Below, piece after piece: positions 17,407 to 26,244 of a DNA stretch of 64,000 nucleotides. The DNA is from Ignavibacteria bacterium (lineage in GTDB: Bacteria; Bacteroidota; Ignavibacteria; Kapaibacteriales; Kapaibacteriaceae), in contig VGVV01000002.1 of the NCBI GenBank assembly GCA_016873895.1, forward strand, positions 1 through 64,000, in the 5' to 3' direction. The notes under the pieces were generated by a model that was not told where the DNA came from, did not search any database, and saw only the letters and a program-made list of their open reading frames with translations. The position numbers and the translations under genes were made by a program. The stretch's first letter is position 1. Each line of letters opens with the position of its first letter.

Positions 17407-18942
17407 ATGATGAATCTGGGCACACTTCTCAATGCTCTCGCCGAAGAGATGCGGATTGCACCTGAACTTACCCAAGAGCGGTCAGAACAGTCTGTACATG
17501 GTATTGTTTCTGATTCACGTCAGGTTGTGCAGGGGGCGGTATTTGTGGCTGTTAACGGCACGACCTATGATGGACACAACGCGATAGACGATGCAATTGA
17601 GCGTGGGGCAATTGCGATAGTTGTTCAGACGGCACCTGTAAGTCCTGTACCTGTACCCTGCATTCATGTGCGAGATACTCGATTGGCGTATGCGGTTCTT
17701 ACCGTAACTCTTGCAGGAAACCCAGGTTCACAGTTGCGCATCTACGGCGTTACCGGAACAAATGGTAAGACTACCTGTGCCACATTACTCGAGCAGCTCT
17801 ATGGTAACGTGGGACGCCATGTGGGCTTTATCGGTACTACGGGGAACCGCTATGCTGGTTTGCAATACGATACGAGGTATTCAACCCCACATGCTGGGGA
17901 GTTGACCCAACTTTTCAATGCAATGCTTCAGGTAGGTGTAGAAACTGTGTGTATGGAAGTGAGCTCGCACGCACTCGATCAATTCCGTGTCTATGGGGTT
18001 GGATTTAGAGGAGCGATATTCACGAATCTTACTCGCGACCATCTCGACTATCACGGAACGATGGAGAACTATGCCAATGCGAAGAAGAAGTTGTTTGACA
18101 ATCTTTCTTCTGATGCGATTGCTGTTCTCTGGGGAGACAGCGAGTGGGCGCCATACATGAAGAGGCATTGCCCTGCGAACATGGCTGTAACTGTTGGCAC
18201 GGGACGCGGCAATCAGATTCAAGTTACAGATGTCGATATGGACATTAGCGGAACAACCTTTAATCTCGTTCGCCACAACGCGGGGCTTGCCAGACTACCA
18301 GAGCGCATGGCCATACGGACGAAGCTGCTGGGCGAGTTCAATGTTGCAAACGTTGCGTTGGTGGTAGTGATGGCAATTCTCGATGGGACATCACCAGATG
18401 AGGTTTCACGTATCATTCCGAGTCTGCAGGGTCCGAAAGGACGCATGGAGGTGCACAGCACCGCCTCGGGTACGATAGCAATCGTAGACTATGCCCATAC
18501 TCCCGATGCGCTCGATAATGTCTTACGTGTTGTGCGCAGTTTCGCCAATCAAGGCACTCACGAGCGTAAACTTCACGTGGTGTTTGGATGTGGAGGTGAT
18601 CGCGACAAAGGAAAGCGATCTGAAATGGGGCGAATTGCTAGCTCACTTGCTGATAGTGTTATTATTACTACCGACAACCCGAGAACCGAACATCCACAGG
18701 ATATTGTGAACAATATCCTGTCAGGTGTAGACGCGTATGACTATTCCAAGGTGCGGGTAATTGAGGACAGACGCACAGCCCTCCATACAGCCTTAGACCA
18801 AGCCGGCCCGATCGATGTAGTGATCATTGCAGGGAAGGGGCACGAAGAGTACCAGATTATCGGTGATCGGCGCTTAGCCTTCAGTGATGCAGACGAGATA
18901 TCAGCGTGGTCTGCAAAGCACAAAAAGGCGCCTCTCGATTGA
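17407..18942 (+). CDS. murE: UDP-N-acetylmuramoyl-tripeptide synthetase (meso-DAP type)
   Basis: A 511-residue Mur ligase that adds the third residue to UDP-MurNAc-L-Ala-D-Glu. It has the N-terminal UDP-binding domain (GIVSDSRQVVQGAVFVAV), ATP site GVTGTNGKTT, central EVSSHALDQFRVYG and FTNLTRDHLDYHGTM, and the C-terminal motif DNPRTE, which specifies meso-diaminopimelate. Other mur genes are not adjacent. A 7-base TATTTTG lies a few nt before the tandem ATGATG start. The stop codon lies within the loop of a terminator-like hairpin. Confidence 0.95.
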   Translation: MMNLGTLLNALAEEMRIAPELTQERSEQSVHGIVSDSRQVVQGAVFVAVNGTTYDGHNAIDDAIERGAIAIVVQTAPVSPVPVPCIHVRDTRLAYAVLTVTLAGNPGSQLRIYGVTGTNGKTTCATLLEQLYGNVGRHVGFIGTTGNRYAGLQYDTRYSTPHAGELTQLFNAMLQVGVETVCMEVSSHALDQFRVYGVGFRGAIFTNLTRDHLDYHGTMENYANAKKKLFDNLSSDAIAVLWGDSEWAPYMKRHCPANMAVTVGTGRGNQIQVTDVDMDISGTTFNLVRHNAGLARLPERMAIRTKLLGEFNVANVALVVVMAILDGTSPDEVSRIIPSLQGPKGRMEVHSTASGTIAIVDYAHTPDALDNVLRVVRSFANQGTHERKLHVVFGCGGDRDKGKRSEMGRIASSLADSVIITTDNPRTEHPQDIVNNILSGVDAYDYSKVRVIEDRRTALHTALDQAGPIDVVIIAGKGHEEYQIIGDRRLAFSDADEISAWSAKHKKAPLD

Positions 18943-18954
18943 GAAGCGCCCTTT
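18922..18954. terminator. Bidirectional terminator-like hairpin between murE and rpsU
   Basis: The segment starts AAAAAGGCGCC and ends AGCGCCCTTT; GGCGCCTCTC pairs with GAGAAGCGCC (one mismatch) around a GATT loop, flanked by an A-run on one side and a T-run on the other. It serves the convergent murE and rpsU ends and overlaps the murE stop codon. Confidence 0.7.
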
Positions 18955-18984
18955 ATCTCTAATTCTTAGTTGGGAAGCAGAGTC

Positions 18985-19179
18985 TTACTCTTGTTCCATC
19001 TGCGCGCGGTGCTGACGACGAGCTGCTTTGAGACGCGACATGCGGCGCTCAACACTAGGCTTGACGTAGAATGCACGCTTCTTGAACTCACGAAGAACGC
19101 CTGAGCGCTCATATTTCTTCTTGAAGCGGCGCAATGCGCGGTCAATAGACTCGTTGCTTTGTACGGTAACTCCGATCAC
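18985..19179 (-). CDS. rpsU: 30S ribosomal protein S21
   Basis: A 64-residue basic protein beginning with [23 protein letters not shown], then [22 protein letters not shown] and a basic tail, as in bacterial bS21. It binds the 30S platform near the 3' end of 16S rRNA and promotes initiation. It follows the Lys/Ala-rich protein gene by 23 nt and the two are probably co-transcribed. Confidence 0.95.
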   Translation of the reverse strand: MIGVTVQSNESIDRALRRFKKKYERSGVLREFKKRAFYVKPSVERRMSRLKAARRQHRAQMEQE

Positions 19180-19202
19180 GAGAGATCCTCTGAGGAAAAT
19201 GG

Positions 19203-19712
19203 TTACTTGAAATTCTCGATGAGACGCTTTTCTTTGTTCTTTTCGAAGTGGACCAAAACTGCTCCACGGCCATTCGACATAATCTCTTTAGCACGGACGA
19301 TGCCAACGTCGTCCCAAGACTTATGATAAATCACGTCGCCAACCTTGTACGCGTTCTTTGGCGAATATTCTTTTGAATCTTCGCGTGCAAGTTTGATTTC
19401 AGTGACCTTCTTTTCGGTGTTCGATGCTAACGTGTCCAGATTAACCATCTGCATGTGACGGCTGACTGCACATTTAGCCCACTGCATGCGGCCATTGTCT
19501 GTCTCTGTAGGCTCACCAATCAACTCATGCTTTGTGTCTTTCATGAGAAACGGCGAATACAACACCATGTACTTAGCTTTACGCTTCGTCTTTTTCGGGG
19601 CTTCGACTTCTTCGCCAGCTACTGCATCTGCCGCAGCTGCTTTTTTGGCTTTTGGAGCCTTTTCCTTTGTGGTTTTAGCAACTTTTGCTGCCTTTGCGGT
19701 CGGCATAAACAT
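19203..19712 (-). CDS. Lys/Ala-rich-tailed protein with a Tudor/SH3-like C-terminal domain
   Basis: A 169-residue protein (166 from the third codon, MPTAK). Residues 1-~48 are almost only Lys, Ala, Pro and Glu ([20 protein letters not shown]), like histone H1-type or AlgP-type nucleic-acid-binding tails. The C-terminal half ends in a small beta domain: [20 protein letters not shown] ... [18 protein letters not shown]. The GD.V.H..W..G.V...VxFxxxxxKrLi layout resembles SH3/Tudor-like domains found at the ends of UvrD-type helicases and in CarD-like proteins. It probably binds nucleic acid, RNA polymerase or ribosomes; its location just upstream of rpsU is suggestive only. Confidence 0.6.
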   Translation of the reverse strand: MFMPTAKAAKVAKTTKEKAPKAKKAAAADAVAGEEVEAPKKTKRKAKYMVLYSPFLMKDTKHELIGEPTETDNGRMQWAKCAVSRHMQMVNLDTLASNTEKKVTEIKLAREDSKEYSPKNAYKVGDVIYHKSWDDVGIVRAKEIMSNGRGAVLVHFEKNKEKRLIENFK

Positions 19713-19790
19713 TCCAGATTTTTTGGGGCTTGTAAGATACGAAAGAAATTATAAAGAAGAACCTAGTAAGCCCCGTACTGGCCAGGCTGT

Positions 19791-20864
19791 TTACTTTGCC
19801 TTGGCAAGCTTGGCTTTGAGTGTCTGGATAACTGGCACTGGTGAGGGGTCTACTTTATTCAAAACCGCTAGGTGCCAACTAACCCAGTCACCGAGATAAA
19901 TCAATGAGAACATTCGAGATAGCAAGGTTGAACCTTTACCTTCAAGGGCTGTTACATCTCCCACGGAACCCTTGATGATGTCTTTTAGTGCATCAAAACG
20001 AATCTGAACTCTGCGATTGTCGTCGTTGTCTCTAAGTAGAAGTATCGAAAAGTCCTTCATGCGGGTTTTGGGGTGCTGCCAGCCATTGATTTCGTTGTGG
20101 TTCATTTCGGGCAAGAGGTTGCCAAATGCAACCTGCTTAGCGTTCTCCTGAATCTGGCCTTTCCAACGCAGGTTTACAGCATCCAATCGTTCATTTGCGC
20201 TGTAAATCACTGGCATCTTGCCATGCAACTTCTTTGCGATCTGCAGGGCAGGGTTCCTTGCTGCAGAGGATGCATAGACGTTGCGCATCTCTTCTGTTTG
20301 TGCTACAATTTCGCGAATACCCCTAGCGTTGGCTCGTGAGGCACGAGAATCAATAGCCCCGTACCGACTCATTATTGTCAGGAGGGGAAAAAATGAATAT
20401 GCGAGTGCGCAACGGGGCTGAAACCCTGGGGGGATATTGATGATTGGGAAACCGTACGTGATAGCCCGCTTGCCGAGCTGACCGCCCGTTGTAATGCAGA
20501 CTACGCGCATAGTCTTCTTGCGGATATCGTCGAAAGCTGACAGGGTTTCTTCGGTTTCTCCTGAATAACTTAAGCAAACGACATTCGTGTCGGAATCCAT
20601 CCAGGATGGCACAGAGTATCCACGATGAACTGAAATGTTTAGATGATCTGCTCCAGGGGTAGTGGCCGCATAACTACGTAGTAGGTCGGCACCGATAGCC
20701 GAGCCACCAAGCCCGAAGAATGCATAGCGGTTGGACGTGGCCTGCTGACGCCACAATGGGGCATTTTCGCCAATGTTTACAGCATCCCTTACCTGTTCAG
20801 GGAAACGGTATAGCGTGTCGAACATATTCGACTTATCGATAGCAGCAGCTGGATTCTTGGGCAT
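19791..20864 (-). CDS. Bifunctional phosphoglucose/phosphomannose isomerase-like SIS protein
   Basis: A 357-residue SIS-domain protein. The sugar-phosphate loops are visible as FFGLGGSAIGADLLRSY and CLSYSGETEETLSAF, followed by RVVCITTGGQL and ARNPALQIAKKLHGKMPVIY. This arrangement is that of the archaeal/FCB PGI-PMI family, which interconverts fructose-6-P with glucose-6-P and mannose-6-P. The C-terminal half carries EMNHNEINGW, which contains the catalytic Glu/His region of the family. It stands alone on the minus strand, with no SD. Confidence 0.82.
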   Translation of the reverse strand: MPKNPAAAIDKSNMFDTLYRFPEQVRDAVNIGENAPLWRQQATSNRYAFFGLGGSAIGADLLRSYAATTPGADHLNISVHRGYSVPSWMDSDTNVVCLSYSGETEETLSAFDDIRKKTMRVVCITTGGQLGKRAITYGFPIINIPPGFQPRCALAYSFFPLLTIMSRYGAIDSRASRANARGIREIVAQTEEMRNVYASSAARNPALQIAKKLHGKMPVIYSANERLDAVNLRWKGQIQENAKQVAFGNLLPEMNHNEINGWQHPKTRMKDFSILLLRDNDDNRRVQIRFDALKDIIKGSVGDVTALEGKGSTLLSRMFSLIYLGDWVSWHLAVLNKVDPSPVPVIQTLKAKLAKAK

Positions 20865-20942
20865 AGACGCCCCTTTCTAGGCATTGCAGATTATCACTAA
20901 TATTAGAAATACCTTGGGCAGAAAGCAAGCGATGGGTATAAC

Positions 20943-21713
20943 TTATTCTGGTAACTGAGGCTCTCGAAGCTGCACCGATCCCTTGGCAACCCGCTTTCGC
21001 AACCGCATGTTGAGGAACTCGACAGACATGGAAAACGCCATCGCAAAATAGACGTAACCCTTTGGAACATGTACGCCAACGCCCTCCAGTACGAGCACCA
21101 ACCCAACCATGAGAAGAAACGCCAACGCCAAGACTTTTACCGTAGGGTGCTGGTGAATGAAGTGAGACACGGTGCCAGCGCTTAACTGCATTACAATCAC
21201 AGCGATCACAACGGCGATAGCCATCACGATAAAGTCTTGTGATAATCCTATTGCGGTGATAACGGAGTCTATCGAGAACACAAGATCTAGCACGATGATC
21301 TGGATGATGATGAGGCCGAAGTCGCGTCGCTTGCCTGCGCGCGACGTCTGGTGTTGCTCACCTTCAAGCTTGCCGTGCAGCTCGCTAGTAGCCTTGGCAA
21401 GCAGAAACAGTCCACCAGCCATCATGATGAGATCTCTGCCACTGACTCCCCAAACTCCCGACATTGCCATCATTTGCGGAATCGTGAACAGCGGGCTTGT
21501 AAGCTTTGCCATCCAGACTGCTCCTAACAGAAACAGCAATCGCAATACCAGGGCAAGGAACAGGCCGATTGTTCGTGCACGTGACTGCTTGGATACTGGT
21601 AATTTTTCGACAAGAATCGATATGAAAATGATGTTGTCGATACCCAGTACGATCTCCAGAATCGTAAGAGTAAGGAGTGCAACCAAGCCGTCTACAGTGA
21701 AGATTGTTTCCAT
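20943..21713 (-). CDS. TerC-family integral membrane protein
   Basis: A 256-residue multi-pass protein beginning METIFTVDGLVALLTLTILE, then IVLGIDNIIFISILVEKLP, with the second conserved acidic helix LVFSIDSVITAIGLS. These Asp-bearing helices are the TerC hallmark and are thought to bind or move metal ions (Mn or Ca); related proteins affect tellurite resistance and metal loading of exported enzymes. The start is 23 nt from the divergent aldehyde dehydrogenase start, with the promoter region shared. Confidence 0.88.
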   Translation of the reverse strand: METIFTVDGLVALLTLTILEIVLGIDNIIFISILVEKLPVSKQSRARTIGLFLALVLRLLFLLGAVWMAKLTSPLFTIPQMMAMSGVWGVSGRDLIMMAGGLFLLAKATSELHGKLEGEQHQTSRAGKRRDFGLIIIQIIVLDLVFSIDSVITAIGLSQDFIVMAIAVVIAVIVMQLSAGTVSHFIHQHPTVKVLALAFLLMVGLVLVLEGVGVHVPKGYVYFAMAFSMSVEFLNMRLRKRVAKGSVQLREPQLPE

Positions 21714-21724
21714 AACCCAGAATG

Positions 21725-21732
21725 TAATTTTG
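21725..21732 (+). promoter_or_regulatory. TAnnTTTG box (TAATTTTG) 4 nt before the aldehyde dehydrogenase start
   Basis: Exact -7 consensus, with a TTG 18 nt upstream (ATTGTTTCC) that can serve as the -33 element. Only CTAC separates the box from the ATG, implying a leaderless or nearly leaderless transcript. This is the best complete promoter match in the window. Confidence 0.55.
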
Positions 21733-21736
21733 CTAC

Positions 21737-23107
21737 ATGAGCTTTACCAGCATCAATCCGGCCACTGGACTCGTGGTTGCCACCTATACAAGTCATCAGC
21801 CAGCCGACGTGGAATCACGAATTGAGCAAGCATTTCGTGCACAATATACGTGGCGCAATGTCGCGCTAAGCGAAAGAGTCCGCATTGTATTGGAACTTGC
21901 CTCGGTGCTCGAGAGACATTGCGAGCCCATTGCACGTCTTATTACACAGGAGATGGGTAAGCCCCTTGTGCAAAGTCGAGCAGAGGTAATAAAATGTGCT
22001 GGACTATGCAGACACATGGCGCAGATTGTGCCAGACGTTTTAGCAGATGTTGGGATAGAGGCTGGGTTTACCGAAAGCACGATTCGAAATGATCCACTTG
22101 GTCTGGTGCTGTCGATCATGCCTTGGAATTTTCCCCTGTGGCAGTTCTTTCGCTTCGCTGTGCCTGCATTGCTAGCCGGAAATGGTGTACTGCTCAAGCA
22201 TGCACCCACTACGATGGGCTGCGGCCTGATGGCTGCAAGATTGTGTCACCTTGCCGGCCTACCCGAGCACATAGTAACTGATTTACGGATAGATGTTGCT
22301 GCCGTTGAGGGCGTTATAGCAGATGATCGTATTCGTGCAGTAACATTCACTGGTAGCACAATTGCAGGCTCGTATGTGGCATCCGCTGCCGGTAGACATC
22401 TAAAGAAGTCCGTCATGGAACTCGGTGGAAGCGATCCCTACATCGTTTGCGATGATGCTGATATAGAGTTGGCAGTTACAATGTGTGTAACTGGACGTAT
22501 GATAAACAGTGGCCAATCATGTATCGCTGCAAAGCGCTATCTCGTGCATGAGTCCATAGCTGAGGAGTTTATCCAGAGAGTTGCTCAACAGTATGATTCG
22601 CTTGTTGTAGGTGATCCACTCGACACAGCAACAGACGTAGGGCCGCTAGCACGTCGAGATCTGCAACAACAGCTGCAGCAGCAAGTTGAAGTGGCTTGTT
22701 CTCATGGTGCTAGGATTGCAACGAGGCAGCCTATGACGTCTGTATCTGGCAACGGCTTTTTTGTGCGGCCTACGCTGCTCGTTCATGTTGACCCAACCAA
22801 TCCTGTATATAACCAGGAGCTCTTTGGGCCTGTAGCTACTGTGACAACGTTTACTGATGATGCACACGCAGTGCGCCTGGCCAATGGAACGGATTTCGGG
22901 CTTGGAGCCGCAGTATGTTCCAGTGATATCTCTCGTGCAAAATTTCTTGCAGACCAGCTTGAGTGCGGCACTGTCTTTATCAATGACTTCGTACGAAGTG
23001 AACCACGGCTGCCGTTTGGAGGCGTAAAAAAATCTGGCTACGGACGTGAGCTTGGGTCTTGGGGATTGCTGGAGTTCGTGAATGTAAAAAACATTACGAT
23101 TGGGTGA
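21737..23107 (+). CDS. NAD(P)-dependent succinate-semialdehyde dehydrogenase-type aldehyde dehydrogenase
   Basis: A 456-residue ALDH. It shows LSIMPWNFPLWQFFRFAVPA, TFTGSTIAGSYVA (cofactor loop), the catalytic Glu motif MELGGSDPYIV and the nucleophile NSGQSCIAAKRY. The short N-terminus (MSFTSINPATGLVVATYTSH) and motif spelling are those of the GabD/Sad-like SSADH subfamily. It probably oxidises succinate semialdehyde to succinate; the exact substrate is inferred. Its 3' end overlaps the convergent CNNM gene by 14 nt. Confidence 0.85.
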   Translation: MSFTSINPATGLVVATYTSHQPADVESRIEQAFRAQYTWRNVALSERVRIVLELASVLERHCEPIARLITQEMGKPLVQSRAEVIKCAGLCRHMAQIVPDVLADVGIEAGFTESTIRNDPLGLVLSIMPWNFPLWQFFRFAVPALLAGNGVLLKHAPTTMGCGLMAARLCHLAGLPEHIVTDLRIDVAAVEGVIADDRIRAVTFTGSTIAGSYVASAAGRHLKKSVMELGGSDPYIVCDDADIELAVTMCVTGRMINSGQSCIAAKRYLVHESIAEEFIQRVAQQYDSLVVGDPLDTATDVGPLARRDLQQQLQQQVEVACSHGARIATRQPMTSVSGNGFFVRPTLLVHVDPTNPVYNQELFGPVATVTTFTDDAHAVRLANGTDFGLGAAVCSSDISRAKFLADQLECGTVFINDFVRSEPRLPFGGVKKSGYGRELGSWGLLEFVNVKNITIG

Positions 23108-24128
23108 TTCGGGCAATACGCGCATCTCTGCGTTGTTTTGCTAATGCTCGCAGGTCTACAACATGGTCTGCTTCATCCACAATCTCAGCGCCGAGCATTG
23201 TTTCAAGTACGTCCTCCATTGTTACGATACCTTCAACGCCCCCATGTTCGTCTACAACCATAAAAATGTGTTGGCGTTGTTGGAGAAACTGCTCTAGGGC
23301 ATGGTCTAGCGTGATGTTCTCCGGGATAAAACCAATGTCGCGCTTTAGTCTGTTGATTTCCACCGTCTGCCGTCCGGCAATAGCTGCTCGTAATACATCC
23401 TTCGTCATCACATAGCCAGAGACACTGTCGAGATCTGCACTATCGTACACTGGCATCCGCGAGAACATTTGCAGTTCTGGACGCTTAATAGCGTCAGCCA
23501 CCGTGATATCAGTGGGTAGGCCTGCAACTACAGTGCGGGGAGTCATAACGTCTGTAACCCCGATGCTACTTAGTTGCATGATATTCGTCATAATGCGATA
23601 CTCACCAGGATCGAGAGCCCCTTCTTCACGGGCTGTTTCTACAAGAGCTTCGAGCTCTTCGCGAGCCTCTTCTTCTTCTTCTGCCTGAGTACGGGGCTTC
23701 GTAAGAGCCAGAATCCCGCGGCGTAGCATCAATAGCGGTGTAGAAACTACCGTCATTACCACTAGTGTGTTACTGGTAAAAATCAGCGCTCGATCTGTTA
23801 CGCGTTCACCTATAACCGAAGAAACGATCTTTACGACGGCAATGCCAGTAACGAGAACTATGATCTCTTGGTAGAATGACGCAGCGTTTGGTCCAATCCA
23901 CGATTCGAGTGTAAGAACAACTGCAATCAACACGAATAGATCAACTAGCCGCACGGCCAGCTGAGCCTCTACTGGTTCATCAAGTGTGTTCTTCAGACGA
24001 AGACCAGAGGAAGAGCCTTCTTCGGCCATTGTCGCAACGACGGCTACAGGAAGGTTCTGCAGAACCGATGAGATGAACTCACATAGTCCGCTGACGAGTA
24101 TTGCTACGAAGACGACTACGTAATTCAT
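23094..24128 (-). CDS. CNNM/CorC-type transporter with CBS pair (no CorC-HlyC C-terminal domain)
   Basis: A 344-residue protein with an N-terminal DUF21/CNNM membrane domain (about four hydrophobic helices), then an acidic linker (AEEEEEAREELEALVETARE) and two CBS motifs (VMTPRTVVAGLP..., FMVVDEHGGVEGIVTMEDVL). The protein stops soon after the second CBS and lacks the CorC_HlyC domain found in longer relatives. It is likely involved in Mg2+/Co2+ efflux or homeostasis. The gene directly follows the LEA-like lipoprotein gene with no spacer. Confidence 0.82.
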   Translation of the reverse strand: MNYVVVFVAILVSGLCEFISSVLQNLPVAVVATMAEEGSSSGLRLKNTLDEPVEAQLAVRLVDLFVLIAVVLTLESWIGPNAASFYQEIIVLVTGIAVVKIVSSVIGERVTDRALIFTSNTLVVMTVVSTPLLMLRRGILALTKPRTQAEEEEEAREELEALVETAREEGALDPGEYRIMTNIMQLSSIGVTDVMTPRTVVAGLPTDITVADAIKRPELQMFSRMPVYDSADLDSVSGYVMTKDVLRAAIAGRQTVEINRLKRDIGFIPENITLDHALEQFLQQRQHIFMVVDEHGGVEGIVTMEDVLETMLGAEIVDEADHVVDLRALAKQRRDARIARITQS

Positions 24129-24749
24129 TTACTGAGCACGAAACTGTGCACTAACAATTGCGATTTCATTGGGTGACGTCATTATTCCAAAGGGAGTGCT
24201 GACAGTTGGCTTGGCCTTTATCGTAAGCTTTGCCGGAGACCCGTTAGCGCCACCGAGATCGATCACGGCCTGCATAATTTCTTCGTAGCCCTTTTCAAAA
24301 AGTATGCTTGAGAGATCCACCGTCACTTCCAATGGAATCGGCTCAGAGACCGCGCCACCAGTGATCGGTATATCCCTACGAACGACGCCACTTACTACTC
24401 TTTTGTCCTCATAGTACAGAGTCCAAGGAAGCTCCTTTAAGGTGAGTGTTGCCGGCTTCGCACTTGGTGTACTGCCGTCGTTGGGGTTCTTTGCCTCCAG
24501 CATCACAGTTAGGGTAGCCTTGACTGATTTTGAACCATAGGTCTGCATAAGTCGCATTGCATCCATAGGTTGGATGTCTGCTACAGATGAAAAGCGTGAG
24601 ACGTCTATGCCTGCAAGCTTCATGTTGGCAACCTTGCTAATACGAAACTGCATGTCTTTCATAGACATAAGCGCATTGGTCATTTCACGAATGCTGGCAC
24701 AGGAGGTAAGTAGCAGAACACATAGCAATAGCAGGGGTCTGTATTTCAT
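24129..24749 (-). CDS. LEA14-like (WHy-type) lipoprotein
   Basis: A 206-residue lipoprotein: signal MKYRPLLLLCVLLLTSC, then a beta-sandwich-like region. SVKATLTVMLEAKNPND recalls the hallmark 'xNPN' strand of LEA type 2/WHy domains, followed by LTLKELPWTLYYEDKRVVSG and VPLEVTVDLSS-like strands. The family is linked to desiccation and stress tolerance, but the role here is unknown. It is the fourth gene of the amidohydrolase-bshC-crtI-lipoprotein-CNNM run. Confidence 0.65.
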   Translation of the reverse strand: MKYRPLLLLCVLLLTSCASIREMTNALMSMKDMQFRISKVANMKLAGIDVSRFSSVADIQPMDAMRLMQTYGSKSVKATLTVMLEAKNPNDGSTPSAKPATLTLKELPWTLYYEDKRVVSGVVRRDIPITGGAVSEPIPLEVTVDLSSILFEKGYEEIMQAVIDLGGANGSPAKLTIKAKPTVSTPFGIMTSPNEIAIVSAQFRAQ

Positions 24750-24758
24750 TCGATATCT

Positions 24759-26240
24759 CTATAACGATGATGATTCAATAATGAGGTCTGCTGAAATCAT
24801 TCCACTGGTAGCTACCAACGGTATTCCGCCACCGGGATGAGCACTGCCACCAACATACCAAAGATTTTCTAAGTCCAGTGATTTCTGCCTCGGACGTAAA
24901 AACGCACTCAACGGCGAGTTAGACGATGCGCCGTATAATGCACCACGGAAAGACGACCACTGCGTTGCCATAGTATCAGGTGTTCGGATACGATACTCGC
25001 GAATTGACGGGGAAATGCCGAAATCATGAAGTCGCTGAACGGCACTGGCCACGATGTGCTCATCATGTCCGTTCCAATGTGACCCAGCCGATCCGTCAAG
25101 ATGAGCACTTACTCCGTTTGGTGGGGCATTCATTAAAATGAACCAGTTTTCTCGACCCTCTGCCGCTAGAGAGCCGTCGGCAGCGCAGGATCGAGATACG
25201 TACATCGTTGCCTTACTGTCATGGTGTCGGCCATTCTCAAGAACTCTAAACTCGCGCTCGTAGTCGTCTGCAAAGAAGATATTGTGATGAGCTAGACCAA
25301 AACTCTGCACGTCAACACTGGCTTGAATGACAACTCCGCTGCACGACAGATCACGAGGTTCTCTAACAGGTAATCCAAGCAGGTGCTTTTGTGTAACGTA
25401 TACGTCTGCATTCGACACTACATGGTCGCATGCAACGCGTGTGTCGTTGTCCAACAGTATTCCCGTGGCGCGCTTTCCTGCATGCTCAATTGATCGAACT
25501 CGACACTCCGTAGAGATGTTTACACCGCACTCTATGGCAAGTTTCTCCAGGCCGCGCACTATGCTGTACATGCCCCCTTCGGGATACCATGCTCCAAATC
25601 CTATCTCTACCCACGGTATAACCATGAGTGTTGCCGGGGCTTTGAATGGATTGGATCCATTATACGTTGCGAAGCGATCGAAAAGTTGTAGTAATCGTTT
25701 ATCTGTGAAGTACGAGGCATTGTGTCTGTGCAGTGTTGATGCGAATCGCAATCGGTGAAGTCTGGGAAGCATTCCAAGGTTACGGGGCTTGAGAAACTCC
25801 ATAAAACCATCAAATGGCGAAAAGATGAAAACATCCTTCGTCATCTCATAAACTTCCCGTGCATGTTCGAGGTAGGCACGAGCATTGACCCCTGCGCCTG
25901 GAGCAAAACCCTCAATAGCAGAGATCACATCTTCGAGTTCAAACGGCATGTCAAGTCTCGAGCCATCGGACCAGCGGTATTGACAGGCAGGGTTAACTCG
26001 ATGGAGCTTGATGTAGTCCTCGCGACGTCTACCAACACGTCGAAACACATCGTCTAACACAAAAGGCATTGTTAGCAGGGTTGGACCAGTTTCAAACGAA
26101 CAACCGTCGAACTCGCTGACATTACACTTGCCGCCAACGCGTGGTCCTTGCTCAAACACATCGACAGTATGTCCTGCATGTGCAAGCTGTATAGCCGAGA
26201 CGAGTCCGCCAATTCCAGCGCCAACAACTGCAACGCGCAT
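24759..26240 (-). CDS. CrtI-family phytoene desaturase-like FAD oxidoreductase
   Basis: A 493-residue flavoprotein. The N-terminal FAD dinucleotide site is MRVAVVGAGIGGLVSAIQLA ... VFEQGPRVGGK; other CrtI signatures are FETGPTLLTMP, YPEGGMYSIVRGLEKLA, VVSNADVYVT and the C-terminal WYVGGSAHPGGGIPLVATSG. It would desaturate or otherwise oxidise a carotenoid precursor. No crtB or other carotenoid gene is nearby, so substrate and product are open. The start at MRVAVV is preferred because it begins the FAD fold; it lies 4 nt after the bshC stop. Confidence 0.86.
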   Translation of the reverse strand: MRVAVVGAGIGGLVSAIQLAHAGHTVDVFEQGPRVGGKCNVSEFDGCSFETGPTLLTMPFVLDDVFRRVGRRREDYIKLHRVNPACQYRWSDGSRLDMPFELEDVISAIEGFAPGAGVNARAYLEHAREVYEMTKDVFIFSPFDGFMEFLKPRNLGMLPRLHRLRFASTLHRHNASYFTDKRLLQLFDRFATYNGSNPFKAPATLMVIPWVEIGFGAWYPEGGMYSIVRGLEKLAIECGVNISTECRVRSIEHAGKRATGILLDNDTRVACDHVVSNADVYVTQKHLLGLPVREPRDLSCSGVVIQASVDVQSFGLAHHNIFFADDYEREFRVLENGRHHDSKATMYVSRSCAADGSLAAEGRENWFILMNAPPNGVSAHLDGSAGSHWNGHDEHIVASAVQRLHDFGISPSIREYRIRTPDTMATQWSSFRGALYGASSNSPLSAFLRPRQKSLDLENLWYVGGSAHPGGGIPLVATSGMISADLIIESSSL

Positions 26241-26244
26241 TGGT

